Positions 34,810 to 44,047 of a stretch of 64,000 nt of DNA are shown piece after piece. Source of the stretch: Martinezella lusitana (lineage in GTDB: Bacteria; Pseudomonadota; Alphaproteobacteria; Rhizobiales; Rhizobiaceae); the NCBI RefSeq assembly GCF_010668395.1, contig NZ_WUEY01000007.1, forward strand, positions 124,001 through 188,000, in the 5' to 3' direction. Within the stretch, counting starts at the first letter, position 1, and each line of letters starts with the position of its first letter. The translations under genes were made by a program, and so were the position numbers. The notes under the pieces are model-generated. The model saw only the letters and a list, made by a program, of their open reading frames with translations. It was not told where the DNA came from and did no database searches.

Positions 34810-35273
34810 AGATGAGCGAACTCTATGCCATCGGCGAACGCGTCGAGATCGGCAGCCACACCTTCACTCCGGAAAGCATCATCCACTTCGCGTCGCGCTT
34901 CGATCCGCAGATCTTCCACATGGATGCGGAAGCGGCCAAGCAATCGCTGTTCGGCGGCCTCTGCGCCTCCGGCTGGCATAGTTGTTCGATGTGGATGCGC
35001 AGCTTCGTGGACTACTGGAAGGCGGAAACGGCGCGGCTGATCGCCGAAGGCAAGACGCCTCCCAATCTCGGCCCCTCGCCGGGCTTCAAGAACCTGCAAT
35101 GGCTGCGGCCGGTCTTTGCCGGCGACACGATCACCTATGGCGTCGCGATCCTTGGCAGCCGTCCGCTGGCCTCGCGCCCCGGCTGGGCGCTCTATACGCT
35201 CGCCTGCGACGGAATAAACCAGCACGGCACACCGGCCCTGCGCTTCGAAAGCACCGTGCTGGCCTTTGAATAG
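34806..35273 (+). CDS. MaoC-family hot-dog dehydratase 2
   Basis: A 155-residue paralog of the previous gene, beginning at its overlapping ATG. The active-site motif is HFASRFDPQIFHMDAEAAKQ (D-x4-H kept), followed by FGGLCASGWHSCSMWMR. The pair probably forms a heterodimer or heterotetramer: tandem MaoC genes in actinobacteria work that way, as in steroid degradation, although each copy here keeps its own catalytic dyad. Physiological substrate unknown. It is convergent with apt; a GC-rich hairpin (35280-35304) lies between. Confidence 0.86.
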   Translation: MKMSELYAIGERVEIGSHTFTPESIIHFASRFDPQIFHMDAEAAKQSLFGGLCASGWHSCSMWMRSFVDYWKAETARLIAEGKTPPNLGPSPGFKNLQWLRPVFAGDTITYGVAILGSRPLASRPGWALYTLACDGINQHGTPALRFESTVLAFE

Positions 35274-35321
35274 TGACCTGCGGGGCCGTCCCTGACGGAC
35301 CCGCCAGCCTTCCGAAACCAA

Positions 35322-35864
35322 TCAGTGTCCGGCGAATTCCACCAGCGTGTGAACCGGCACGTCAAGCTCTTCGAGCTTCTTGCGGCCGCCGAGATCCGGC
35401 AGGTCGATCACGAAGCACGCGGCGATGACCTCGGCGCCGATCTGGCGCAACAGTTTCGTCGCACCGACCGCTGTGCCGCCCGTTGCGATCAGATCGTCGA
35501 TAAGGATGACCTTTTCGCCCGGATTGACTGCGTCGCGATGCATTTCCATCTCATCGACGCCATATTCCAGGCTGTAGGCGATGCGGACGATATCGTGCGG
35601 CAGCTTGCCCTTCTTGCGGATCGGCACGAAACCGGCCGACAACTGATGTGCCACCGCTCCCCCAAGAATGAAGCCCCGCGCTTCCATCCCGGCGATCTTG
35701 TCGATCTTGGAGCCGGCATAGGGCTGCACCAGCGCATCGATGGCGCGACGGAACGCCCTGGCGTCGCCGAGCATCGTCGTGATGTCACGGAAGATGATGC
35801 CGGGCTTGGGATAGTCCGGAATGGAACGGATGCTGGCGGCGAGCTCCGAAGCAACAGTGTTCAT
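35322..35864 (-). CDS. apt: Adenine phosphoribosyltransferase
   Basis: A 180-residue cytosolic purine-salvage enzyme that joins adenine and PRPP to give AMP. Signature parts: SIRSIPDYPKPGIIFRDIT, AGMEARGFILGGAVAHQL, and the PRPP loop VILIDDLIATGGTAVGATKL. It lies downstream of petABC in the same direction; the terminator at 35932-35957 probably separates them. This gene order is common in Rhizobiaceae. Confidence 0.96.
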   Translation of the reverse strand: MNTVASELAASIRSIPDYPKPGIIFRDITTMLGDARAFRRAIDALVQPYAGSKIDKIAGMEARGFILGGAVAHQLSAGFVPIRKKGKLPHDIVRIAYSLEYGVDEMEMHRDAVNPGEKVILIDDLIATGGTAVGATKLLRQIGAEVIAACFVIDLPDLGGRKKLEELDVPVHTLVEFAGH

Positions 35865-35931
35865 GAAATATGTACTCTCAGGCTATGAATAGGGCCGGCC
35901 GCACCCTACCAAGACCAGGGCTCCATACCAA

Positions 35932-35957
35932 CAAAAAAGCGGCCCCGAAGGGCCGCT
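35932..35957. terminator. Terminator after petABC
   Basis: AGCGGCCC and GGGCCGCT pair around CGAA, with six A before and CTTTT after. On the minus strand, the direction of petC, the stem is followed by six T. It lies 23 bases after the petC stop. Confidence 0.9.
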
Positions 35958-35980
35958 CTTTTGCTTGATTGTTGCAAGGC

Positions 35981-36847
35981 TCAGTGCGCGCCTGCCTTCG
36001 CATAGACCGACCGCTTGGTGAGGTAGATCAATACCGAGAAGATCAGCAGGAAGATCATGACCATGAAGCCGGTGTGCTTGCGGTCTTCGAGATGCGGCTC
36101 GGACGTCCACATCAGGAAAGCAGCCACGTCGCGCGCATATTGGTCCACCGTCTGCGGCGAACCGTCATCATAGGTCACCTGGCCATCCGAAAGCGGCTTC
36201 GGCATCGCAAAGGTCGCCGCCGCATCGAAATACGGGTTGTAGTGCGAATTCTGCGGCACGGTGAAGCCCGCCGGCGCATCTTCATACCCGGTCAGCAGCG
36301 AGTAGATATAATCCGGACCGCCTTCCTGATACTGCGTGAAGATGTCGAAGATGAACTGCGGGAAGCCGCGCTCGACTTCGCGTGCCTTGGCAAGCAGCGA
36401 CATGTCAGGCGGCACGGCCCCGTTATTGGAGGCAGCGGCGGCCTCGTCGTTCGGGAACGGCGAGTTGAAATGATCAGACGGAAGCGCCTTGCGGGTGAAC
36501 ATCTCACCTTGAGGGTTCGGTCCGTCCTGCACTTCGTAGTTGGCGGCAAATGCCTTCACCTGTGCTTCCGAATAACCGAGGTCTTCCAGCGTGCGGTAAG
36601 CCACCAGCTTCATCGAATGGCAGGCGGAACAGACTTCCGTGTAGACCTTCAGGCCACGCTGGAGCTGCGCCTTGTCGTAATAGCCGAACGGGCCGGCGAA
36701 GGTCCAATGCTGCTCGCGCGGCTCCTTCAGCGGATAGTGCGGCGTCTCGCTTTCTGCGGCAGGCTTCGTTTCCGCTGCGATGACGGCAGCAGTCGTGAGG
36801 CCGCCGAAAAGCGTAAGCGACAGAAGCCCGACAATAATCTTTTTCAT
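35981..36847 (-). CDS. petC: Cytochrome c1 of the bc1 complex
   Basis: A 288-residue membrane-anchored c-type cytochrome. The signal peptide is near the N-terminus (VGLLSLTLFGGLTTAAVIAA). The haem motif is VCSACHSMKLVAYR near residue 75, with ALPSDHFNSPFPND further on, and a C-terminal anchor (TGFMVMIFLLIFSVLIYLTK). It accepts electrons from the Rieske centre and passes them to cytochrome c. It is a separate protein here, not fused to cytochrome b as in Bradyrhizobium. It is the last gene of the pet operon. Confidence 0.96.
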   Translation of the reverse strand: MKKIIVGLLSLTLFGGLTTAAVIAAETKPAAESETPHYPLKEPREQHWTFAGPFGYYDKAQLQRGLKVYTEVCSACHSMKLVAYRTLEDLGYSEAQVKAFAANYEVQDGPNPQGEMFTRKALPSDHFNSPFPNDEAAAASNNGAVPPDMSLLAKAREVERGFPQFIFDIFTQYQEGGPDYIYSLLTGYEDAPAGFTVPQNSHYNPYFDAAATFAMPKPLSDGQVTYDDGSPQTVDQYARDVAAFLMWTSEPHLEDRKHTGFMVMIFLLIFSVLIYLTKRSVYAKAGAH

Positions 36848-36869
36848 CGTTTTCTTCCTCTATCGCCGA

Positions 36870-38144
36870 TTACGCTTGAACCGGAGCGGGAACTTTACCG
36901 CCCTGTTTTTCAAGAACCGCTTCCGTAATGGAATTTGGAATGCGCTTCGGTGTCTCGACTATGCCAAGCACCGGCATGACGACGAGGAAGAACAGGAAGT
37001 AGAACAGCGTCGCGAACTGCGCAGCCGTGGTGTAGATCCCTTCCGCAGGCTGAGAACCAAGCCAGCCGAGCAGGACGGCATCGGCGACGAACAGCCAGAA
37101 GAACAGCTTGAACCAGGGACGATAGACGGCAGAACGAACCTTCGACGTATCGAGCCACGGCAGGAAGAACAGCACGATGATGGCGCCGAACATCGTCAAG
37201 ACGCCGCCAAGCTTGGAGTCGATAGGCCCGATGTTGAAGGTGATCGAACGCAGCATCGCGTAGAACGGCAGGAAGTACCATTCCGGAACGATGTGTGCCG
37301 GCGTCTTCAGCGGGTTTGCCGGAATGTAGTTGTCGGCATGGCCGAGGAAGTTCGGCAGGTAGAACACGAAATAGGCGAACACCAGCAGGAAGATGGAAAC
37401 GCCGAGCGCATCCTTCAGCGTCGCATAGGGCGTGAAGGGCACTGTATCCGTCTTCAGCTTGACTTCGACGCCGGTCGGGTTCGTCTGGCCCGTCACATGC
37501 AACGCCCAGATGTGCAGGATGACGACGCCCGCGATCATGAACGGCAGCAGATAGTGCAACGAGAAGAAGCGATTGAGCGTCGGATCGTCAACGGCAAAAC
37601 CGCCGAGCAGGAAGGTCTGGATCCAGTCGCCGACCCATGGGAAGGCCGAGAAGAAGCCGGTGATGACGGTCGCGCCCCAGAAGGACATCTGACCCCAGGG
37701 CAGAACATAGCCCATGAACGCGGTCGCCATCATCAGCAGGTAGATGATCACGCCGAGAATCCAGAGGATTTCGCGCGGCGCCTTGTAGGAGCCGTAGTAT
37801 AGACCGCGAGCAATGTGCAGGTAGACGGCCACGAAGAAGAAGGACGCGCCGTTGGCATGCATGTAGCGCAGCAGCCAGCCGTGATTGACGTCGCGGACGA
37901 TCTTTTCGACCGAATTGAAGGCGATTGCCGTATTGGCCGCGTAATGCATGGCCAGGACGACGCCGGTCAGGATCTGCAGGACCAGCATCACGGCCAGCAT
38001 GGCGCCGAACGTATAGGCGTAGTTCAGGTTGCGCGGGACCGGATAGGCAATGAAACTATCGTAGACCATACGCGGCAGCGGAAGCCGCGCGTCTACCCAT
38101 TTTTCGAGCCCTGTGGATGGCTCGTAAGACGAATGACCACTCAT
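36870..38144 (-). CDS. petB: Cytochrome b of the bc1 complex
   Basis: A 424-residue eight-helix membrane protein that binds two haems and forms the Qo and Qi quinol sites. The Qo-site motif is EWYF in IVPEWYFLPFYAML. Haem histidines lie in helices B and D (GVVLAMHYAA, FFVAVYLHIARGLY, HYLLPFMIAGVVILHIWALH). GYVLPWGQMSFWGATVITG is highly conserved. Start and length are standard. It is 14 bases downstream of petA. Confidence 0.97.
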   Translation of the reverse strand: MSGHSSYEPSTGLEKWVDARLPLPRMVYDSFIAYPVPRNLNYAYTFGAMLAVMLVLQILTGVVLAMHYAANTAIAFNSVEKIVRDVNHGWLLRYMHANGASFFFVAVYLHIARGLYYGSYKAPREILWILGVIIYLLMMATAFMGYVLPWGQMSFWGATVITGFFSAFPWVGDWIQTFLLGGFAVDDPTLNRFFSLHYLLPFMIAGVVILHIWALHVTGQTNPTGVEVKLKTDTVPFTPYATLKDALGVSIFLLVFAYFVFYLPNFLGHADNYIPANPLKTPAHIVPEWYFLPFYAMLRSITFNIGPIDSKLGGVLTMFGAIIVLFFLPWLDTSKVRSAVYRPWFKLFFWLFVADAVLLGWLGSQPAEGIYTTAAQFATLFYFLFFLVVMPVLGIVETPKRIPNSITEAVLEKQGGKVPAPVQA

Positions 38145-38158
38145 GATTCAGCTCCCCC

Positions 38159-38737
38159 TCAACCGACCTTGATCTTCTTTTCCGACGTGAACGCATATTG
38201 CGGTATGAAGAGGTTCTGCGGCGCAGGCCCATGGCGGATGCGACCGGCAGTATCGTAGACCGAACCATGGCAGGGACAGAACCACCCGCCATATTCACCC
38301 GCCTGACCGAGCGGGATGCAACCGAGATGGGTGCAGACGCCGATCATGACCAGCCAGTTCTCCTTCCCATCGCCAGCCGAACGGGCAAGATCGGTTGCCT
38401 GTGCGTCGGCCGGGAGATTGGCATTGCGAGCAACCGGATCCTTCAGGTCCGAGAGCTGCGCGGCCTTGCCATCGTCGATTTCCTTTTGCGTGCGGTTGCG
38501 GATGAAGACGGGTTTGCCACGCCATTTCACCGTCAGAGACATGCCGGGCTCAAGGCTCGACACATCGACTTCAATGGATGCAAGAGCGAGTGTCGATGCG
38601 TCAGGCCGCATCTGGTCGATAAACGGCCATGCGACGGAAACTGCGCCCACCGCACCGGCCATACCTGTCGTCAAATAAAGGAAATCGCGACGAGTCGGCT
38701 CGCCGGTGGACTCAACTGTCGTACTATGCTCGCTCAA
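38159..38737 (-). CDS. petA: Rieske iron-sulfur protein of the bc1 complex
   Basis: A 192-residue protein with a twin-arginine N-terminus (EPTRRDFLYLTTGMAGAVG) whose hydrophobic helix stays as membrane anchor. The 2Fe-2S ligands are in CTHLGCIPLG and CPCHGS. The start codon is TTG at 38737: no in-frame ATG is found nearby, while the N-terminus matches the family from this point. A GAGGA lies 11 bases upstream. First gene of the petABC operon, divergent from the EEP-family gene by about 470 bases. Confidence 0.95.
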   Translation of the reverse strand: MSEHSTTVESTGEPTRRDFLYLTTGMAGAVGAVSVAWPFIDQMRPDASTLALASIEVDVSSLEPGMSLTVKWRGKPVFIRNRTQKEIDDGKAAQLSDLKDPVARNANLPADAQATDLARSAGDGKENWLVMIGVCTHLGCIPLGQAGEYGGWFCPCHGSVYDTAGRIRHGPAPQNLFIPQYAFTSEKKIKVG

Positions 38738-39206
38738 GGCTGCACATCCTCTTCCGCAAAACCACGGCAGAAGCCGCGGTACCCCCTCACTAACGGCGAA
38801 TCATCGCGACCATAATTCCGCCATAGATTCCTCCGTAACCCGCTGCGTTCTAAGCTTGATCGCAAATTATGTCCAGTCTTGGCAAGGGGAGAGGGCACAA
38901 TGTCGCGGCAAAACTGCGCTATTGCGTCGCAAGTCGGGAGCTTGAAGGCTCCTATCGCCAGGGCGAACGGTTAAACGCATGAAAAAGCAGGGGATTCGCA
39001 TGGAGCCTTGTTGCGCTGCAAGGCAAAATGAAAAGCAGTTTCAATGCTGCATTGCAGAAAATAAGGCAATATCAGCACTTTTCTCATGTCGCAGGGACTA
39101 ACCTTTACCTCTTAAAACCGAATGGATTTCCTATGCGATTTGTGGACGATTATGGTCCTTGCCTTGCGCATTCGAAGCATAAAGAAATGAAGCACGAGAA
39201 CTTGTC
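38738..39206. other. Intergenic region, petABC leader and AT-rich DNA
   Basis: A 469-base gap with lower GC than its surroundings. On the petA side it contains a seven-codon frame behind a perfect GGAGG (ATG at 38824, minus strand, MAELWSR). On the other side, a 60-codon frame (39028-39210, plus) overlaps the next start by ATGA but uses AT-rich codons unlike local genes. No clear promoter boxes could be chosen. Confidence 0.45.
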
Positions 39207-40154
39207 ATGAGACACACGGTTTATTGCGTACTATGCGTTCTCGCTACATTGGCGCTGGGTATCCTTGCGGCGCGCTATGTTGCCGATTCCTGGTTGCTGG
39301 CTTTTTTCGAAAGCCTGCAGACCCACATCAGCCTGTTTGCGATCATACTCGCGTTGACCGCATTCTTCTTCAAGCGCCACTGGTATGCGATGGTCCTGGT
39401 GGCGGCCGGAACGGTGCTGCTGGTTCACTCGGTCATCATGCTGCAGGAATACGCCGCCTCCTCGATCATCGCTTCGGCGGAAGCAAGCGGCGGGCACTTC
39501 AGGCTGCTCTCCTTCAACATCGAGGACAGCAATTTCGAAAACGGCACCCGCATCGCCGATCTCATCGTCGCTTCGAAAGCCGATGTCGTCGAGATTTTCG
39601 AGGCCGGACCCATCTTTTCCGATATGGACCGCATCTTGAAAGTCTATCCTTACCGCATCGGCTGCGGCGTGATGACCACCGATTGCGACTCGCTGCTCCT
39701 GTCGAAGAGGCCGTTCCAGACGCAGCTCATGCGCAGCCTCGGCAGCCTCTGGGACAATCGTTTCATTCTGGCCACCATCGATATGGACGGCCAGCCGGTG
39801 AATTTTGCCTCGGTTCATCTGAGCAAGCCCTATTTCGACGCATTCCACCAGATTGAGCTCGGCCTTCTCGCGCCAGCGCTCAATGACGTGAAAGGGCCAT
39901 TGATTCTCGCCGGAGATTTCAACGCGTCGGTCATCGCTCCGGATATGCGTGACTTTCTCGCCGCAACCGGCCTGCGCCATGCCTTTCCCGAGCCAGCGAC
40001 CTGGCCGATCGCGGCAGGCGCCTATGGCATCACCATCGATCACGTTTTCGCGCGCGCGCCGCTGCGGCTGGTATCCGTAAAGCAGATCCGCGATGCGATG
40101 GGCTCGAACCATTTCGGCTTGATGACGGAGTTCAGCGTGCCCCGGCACCCCTGA
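39207..40154 (+). CDS. Membrane-anchored EEP-family (endonuclease/exonuclease/phosphatase) protein
   Basis: A 315-residue protein. The N-terminus has about three hydrophobic helices (roughly 1-85), then a globular EEP domain: FRLLSFNIEDSNFENGTRI, VVEIFEAG with the metal-binding Glu, VHLSKPYF, GDFNASVIAP, and TIDHVFARAPL plus GSNHFGL with the catalytic Asp and His. This layout is common in alphaproteobacteria. The domain probably faces the periplasm and hydrolyses a phosphodiester; relatives act on DNA, RNA or lipid phosphates, and the substrate is unknown. No strong ribosome binding site is visible. Confidence 0.82.
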   Translation: MRHTVYCVLCVLATLALGILAARYVADSWLLAFFESLQTHISLFAIILALTAFFFKRHWYAMVLVAAGTVLLVHSVIMLQEYAASSIIASAEASGGHFRLLSFNIEDSNFENGTRIADLIVASKADVVEIFEAGPIFSDMDRILKVYPYRIGCGVMTTDCDSLLLSKRPFQTQLMRSLGSLWDNRFILATIDMDGQPVNFASVHLSKPYFDAFHQIELGLLAPALNDVKGPLILAGDFNASVIAPDMRDFLAATGLRHAFPEPATWPIAAGAYGITIDHVFARAPLRLVSVKQIRDAMGSNHFGLMTEFSVPRHP

Positions 40155-40187
40155 TCGCGTGGCTTCGAGGTCGATCGGAAGGCGCGA

Positions 40188-42050
40188 TCAATCCGCGTCC
40201 GCCGCGATGAAGCCGCCGGACTGGCGTGCCCAGAGTTCGGAATAGAGGCCGCCACGCGCGATCAGCTCGTCGTGCGTGCCCTCTTCGATAATCTTGCCCC
40301 TGTCGACGACAATCAGCCGATCAAGCTTGGCGATCGTCGACAGCCGATGCGCGATCGCGAGAACGGTCTTGCCCTTCATGAGCGTGTCGAGGTTGGACTG
40401 CAGTGCCGCCTCTGCCTCCGAATCCAGCGCCGAGGTGGCCTCGTCCAGCACGAGGATCGGGGCATCCTTCAGCATGACGCGCGCAATCGCGATGCGCTGG
40501 CGCTGGCCGCCGGAAAGCTTGACGCCGCGCTCGCCGACATGAGCGGCATAGGCGCTGCGCCCCTTCTGGTCCTCCAGGGTGGTGATGAAACCATCCGCCT
40601 CCGCCTGCCTTGCGGCTTCCACCATCTGCTCGTCGGTGGCATCCGGGCGGCCGAAGAGGATGTTGTCGCGAACGGAGCGATTGAGCAGCGCGGTATCCTG
40701 CGTCACCATGCCGATGGCGCCGCGCAGCGACTCCTGCCGCACGGTGGCGATGTCCTGCCCATCGATCAGGATCCGGCCGCCTTCAAGGTCGTAGAAGCGC
40801 AGCAATAGATTGACGAGGGTGGTCTTGCCTGCGCCAGAGCGTCCGACGATGCCCACCTTCTCGCCGGCAGCCACCCTGAGGGAGAAATTGTCGATGACGC
40901 CGCCGCCGCGCCCGTAGTGGAACGTGGCATTGTCGAAGCGGATCTCCGGTCCGGTGATCGTCAGGTCCTTCGCATCGGGCCGGTCCACCAGCCCGATAGG
41001 CTCGGAGATCATCTCGGCAGAATTCTGGATCGTGCCGAGATTGCGCATGATGGCGTTGAATTGCGCCATCATGCGGCCGAAGAGCATGTTCAGCCGCAAT
41101 ACCATGCTGAGCGTGAAGGCAACGCCGCCGGTCGAAATCTCTCCCGATAGCCAGAGATGCACGGCCAGCGCCCCGATGCTGGTGATCATCACACCCGACA
41201 GCAGCGCCAGCGACGAACGTACGCCGGTCAGCAATCGCGTAAACGGCATGACAGCCGCCTGGAAGCGATCGAAGCCGCTGCGGATATAGTGGTCGTTCTG
41301 CTCTTCGCGACCGAAGAGCTTCAGCGTCTGGATATTGGCGTAGGCATCGACCATACGCCCGTTCAGCATCGAGGATGCCTCCGCCGCGTTACGGGCATGA
41401 CGCCGGATGCGTGGCACGAAATGGCGGGCGAGCAGGGAAAAGACGCCGATCCAGACCGCGATCACCAGCGCCAGCCGCCAGTCGAGCCCGCCGACCAGCG
41501 CAATGGTCGAGGCGGCATAGATGATGATGAACCAGACCACCTGCAGCAGCGACACGACGAGGTCGCCCGTCGCCTGCCCTGCCGACCAGACCTTGGTGAC
41601 GACGCGCCCGGAAAAATCGTTCTGGAAGAACTCGACCGATTGTCTCGCCACATGCCGGTATGCCTGCCAGCGCACGAGATTGAGAAAGCCCGGAACGACC
41701 ACCTGCTCCTCGACCAGCGCACCGAGGCTGACGACCACGAAACGCACGACGAGCACGACGAAAACCATGCCAAGCAGCGACGCGCCATGGCCGGCGAGCA
41801 GCCCGCTCCAGCCCTCGCCCGGCTTCACCTTGTCGAGGATGTCGACCAGATGGCCGACGAACCAGAACAGCGCCGCCTCGAGCATGGCGACCGCGCCGCC
41901 GAGCGCCGCCATCGCCAGGAAAGGTCCCTTGGCCTGGCCGACATAGTACCAGATGAAAGCGCGGAGCGACCGCGGCGGCCGAAGATCGCCGCTGCGATAG
42001 TAAGGATCAATCCACGTCTCGAACAGACGGAACACGGAACGGATGAACAT
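40188..42050 (-). CDS. ABC exporter (fused membrane and ATPase domains) 1
   Basis: A 620-residue half-transporter: six transmembrane helices (about 30-350), then an ATPase domain with Walker A GRSGAGKTTL (about 403), Q-loop MVTQDTALL, signature LSGGQRQRIAIA, Walker B ILVLDEATSALD and H-loop AIAHRLS. It resembles MsbA and multidrug or lipid exporters. ATG at 42050 has a poor ribosome binding site. It is downstream of a related gene; the two could pair as a heterodimer, although both keep the full set of catalytic motifs. The substrate cannot be inferred. Confidence 0.87.
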   Translation of the reverse strand: MFIRSVFRLFETWIDPYYRSGDLRPPRSLRAFIWYYVGQAKGPFLAMAALGGAVAMLEAALFWFVGHLVDILDKVKPGEGWSGLLAGHGASLLGMVFVVLVVRFVVVSLGALVEEQVVVPGFLNLVRWQAYRHVARQSVEFFQNDFSGRVVTKVWSAGQATGDLVVSLLQVVWFIIIYAASTIALVGGLDWRLALVIAVWIGVFSLLARHFVPRIRRHARNAAEASSMLNGRMVDAYANIQTLKLFGREEQNDHYIRSGFDRFQAAVMPFTRLLTGVRSSLALLSGVMITSIGALAVHLWLSGEISTGGVAFTLSMVLRLNMLFGRMMAQFNAIMRNLGTIQNSAEMISEPIGLVDRPDAKDLTITGPEIRFDNATFHYGRGGGVIDNFSLRVAAGEKVGIVGRSGAGKTTLVNLLLRFYDLEGGRILIDGQDIATVRQESLRGAIGMVTQDTALLNRSVRDNILFGRPDATDEQMVEAARQAEADGFITTLEDQKGRSAYAAHVGERGVKLSGGQRQRIAIARVMLKDAPILVLDEATSALDSEAEAALQSNLDTLMKGKTVLAIAHRLSTIAKLDRLIVVDRGKIIEEGTHDELIARGGLYSELWARQSGGFIAADAD

Positions 42051-42160
42051 GTGAGCGATATAGGCAATTTCGCCGGGCACGCAAAGGAAACGGCCCCGTT
42101 GCAAAGGTTATATTTTCGTTAGGTTTCAGGCGAACGCCTGCCTCGCAGGCCCCGCAAAGA

Positions 42161-42186
42161 GCAAGGGCGGCTTTCGCCGCCCTTGC
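42161..42186. terminator. Long perfect hairpin between the ABC exporter genes
   Basis: GCAAGGGCGGC and GCCGCCCTTGC form eleven base pairs around TTTC. It begins eight bases after the stop of the upstream exporter gene (minus direction) and is followed only by CTCTTTG. This suggests partial termination or mRNA stabilisation that would lower expression of the second exporter. Confidence 0.65.
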
Positions 42187-42193
42187 CTGATCC

Positions 42194-44047
42194 TCATTCC
42201 GCTGCCGCCTCGGCTTCTTCATGGTCGGCGAGGAAGCCACCCGACTGGCGGCTCCAGAGCTCGGAATAGATACCGCCGTTCTGGACCAGTTCCTGATGAG
42301 TGCCCACCTCGATGATCCGGCCCTTGTCGAGCACGACGAGGCGGTCCATCTCGGTCAGCGTCGACAGGCGGTGCGCGATGGCGATCACCGTCTTGCCATG
42401 CATCAGCGCGAAGAGGTTTTCCTGGATCGCCGCTTCCACTTCGGAATCGAGCGCCGAGGTCGCCTCGTCGAGCACCAGGATCGGCGCGTCCTTCAGGAAG
42501 ACGCGGGCGATCGCGATACGCTGCCGCTGGCCGCCGGAGAGCTTGACGCCCCGCTCGCCAACCTGCGCATCGAGCCCGGTGCGGCCCTGCATGTCGACAA
42601 GGCCCTCGATGAACTCCCAGGCATTGGCGCGCTTGGCCGCCTGGATCACCTCCTCGTCGGTCGCATCCGGCCGGCTGTAGGCGATGTTGTCGCGGATCGA
42701 GCGGTGCAGCAGCGACGTGTCCTGCGTCACCACGCCGATCATCGAACGAAGGCTGTCCTGCGTCACCCCGGCGATATCGTGGCCGTCGATGGTGATGCGG
42801 CCGCTCTCCAGATCGTAGAAGCGCAGCAGCAGGTTCATCAGCGTCGTCTTGCCGGCACCCGAGCGACCGACAAGGCCGACCTTTTCACCGGCGCGGATAT
42901 CCAGTGTCAGATCCTCGATCACGCCCTTCGCCTTGCCATAGTGGAAGCGAATGTGATCGAAGCGGATAGCGCCCTGCCTGGCCGCGATCGGCGAAGCCGC
43001 CGGCCGGTCGATGATGTCATGCGGCTTCGTCATCATCTCCATGCCGTCATAGACGGTGCCGATGTTTTCGAAGAGCGCCGAGACTTCCCACATCACCCAC
43101 TGCGACATGCCGTTGATGCGCATGGCAAGGCCGATGGCGATGGCAATCGAACCGACTGCGATCGAACCGTTGAGCCAGAACCAGATCGACAATGCCGAGA
43201 CGATGAACAGCGCCGCACAGTTGTTGGTGTAAACAGCGGCGTTGAACAGCGTTATCTTGCGCATCTGCTTGTGCACCGTGTCGAGGAACTCCTCCATGCC
43301 GGCCCGGGCATAGCTCTCCTCGCGGCCCGCATGCGAAAACAGCTTCACCGTCGCGATGTTGGTGTAGCTGTCGACGACGCGTCCCGTCATCGTCGAACGT
43401 GCGTCGGCCTGCTGCGCGGCGATCTTGCGCAACTTCGGCACGAAGTAGGAGACGATACCGATGTAAATACCGAGCCAAATCACGATCGGAATCACCAGTC
43501 GCCAATCCGCCATCGCGATGACGAAGATCATCGACAGAAAGTACGTCACGACATAGACGAAAACGTCGAGGAGCTTCATGACGGTTTCGCGCACGGCAAG
43601 CGATGTCTGCATCACCTTGGTGGCGACGCGGCCCGCGAACTCGTTGGCAAAAAAGGTCATGCTGTGACGCAGCAGGAAGCGGTGCATCTGCCAGCGCGCG
43701 ATCATCGGGTAGTTGCCGATCAGCACCTGGTGCATGATGAAGCTGTCGAGCACCGCCGCCAGCGGCAGGCCGACCAGCACCATCGCCCCCATCCAGAACA
43801 GCTTGGGCCATTCCGTTTGCAGGAAGGTCGCCCTATCGGCCTTCGTCAGCCAATCGACGATATCGCCGAGGAACTGGAACAGCGCCACCTCGCCGATCGC
43901 GATCGACATGGTGAGGATGCTCATGGCGATCAGCCAGGGCGCGGCCGGCTTGGTGTAATGCCAGCAGAAGGCAACAAGACCGCGCGGCGGAGCGTCCGGT
44001 ATCTCGCTCGGAAATGGATTTAGTCGGCGTTCAAACCAGCCAAACAT
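42194..44047 (-). CDS. ABC exporter (fused membrane and ATPase domains) 2
   Basis: A 617-residue half-transporter with the same layout as its neighbour: six transmembrane helices (about 30-345) and an ATPase domain with Walker A GRSGAGKTTL, LSGGQRQRIAIA, ILVLDEATSALD and H-loop AIAHRLS. Charged residues at the end (HEEAEAAAE) are variable. ATG at 44047 follows GGAG. An inverted repeat (44066-44073 with 44092-44099) and a candidate leader peptide lie upstream. Function likely lipid or drug export; unknown. Confidence 0.88.
   Translation of the reverse strand: MFGWFERRLNPFPSEIPDAPPRGLVAFCWHYTKPAAPWLIAMSILTMSIAIGEVALFQFLGDIVDWLTKADRATFLQTEWPKLFWMGAMVLVGLPLAAVLDSFIMHQVLIGNYPMIARWQMHRFLLRHSMTFFANEFAGRVATKVMQTSLAVRETVMKLLDVFVYVVTYFLSMIFVIAMADWRLVIPIVIWLGIYIGIVSYFVPKLRKIAAQQADARSTMTGRVVDSYTNIATVKLFSHAGREESYARAGMEEFLDTVHKQMRKITLFNAAVYTNNCAALFIVSALSIWFWLNGSIAVGSIAIAIGLAMRINGMSQWVMWEVSALFENIGTVYDGMEMMTKPHDIIDRPAASPIAARQGAIRFDHIRFHYGKAKGVIEDLTLDIRAGEKVGLVGRSGAGKTTLMNLLLRFYDLESGRITIDGHDIAGVTQDSLRSMIGVVTQDTSLLHRSIRDNIAYSRPDATDEEVIQAAKRANAWEFIEGLVDMQGRTGLDAQVGERGVKLSGGQRQRIAIARVFLKDAPILVLDEATSALDSEVEAAIQENLFALMHGKTVIAIAHRLSTLTEMDRLVVLDKGRIIEVGTHQELVQNGGIYSELWSRQSGGFLADHEEAEAAAE

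Noticed and set aside
39028..39210. A 60-codon frame overlapping the EEP gene start by ATGA
   Set aside because: The overlap looks like coupling, but the frame uses AT-rich third positions unlike all neighbouring genes, has a weak start and no recognisable domain.
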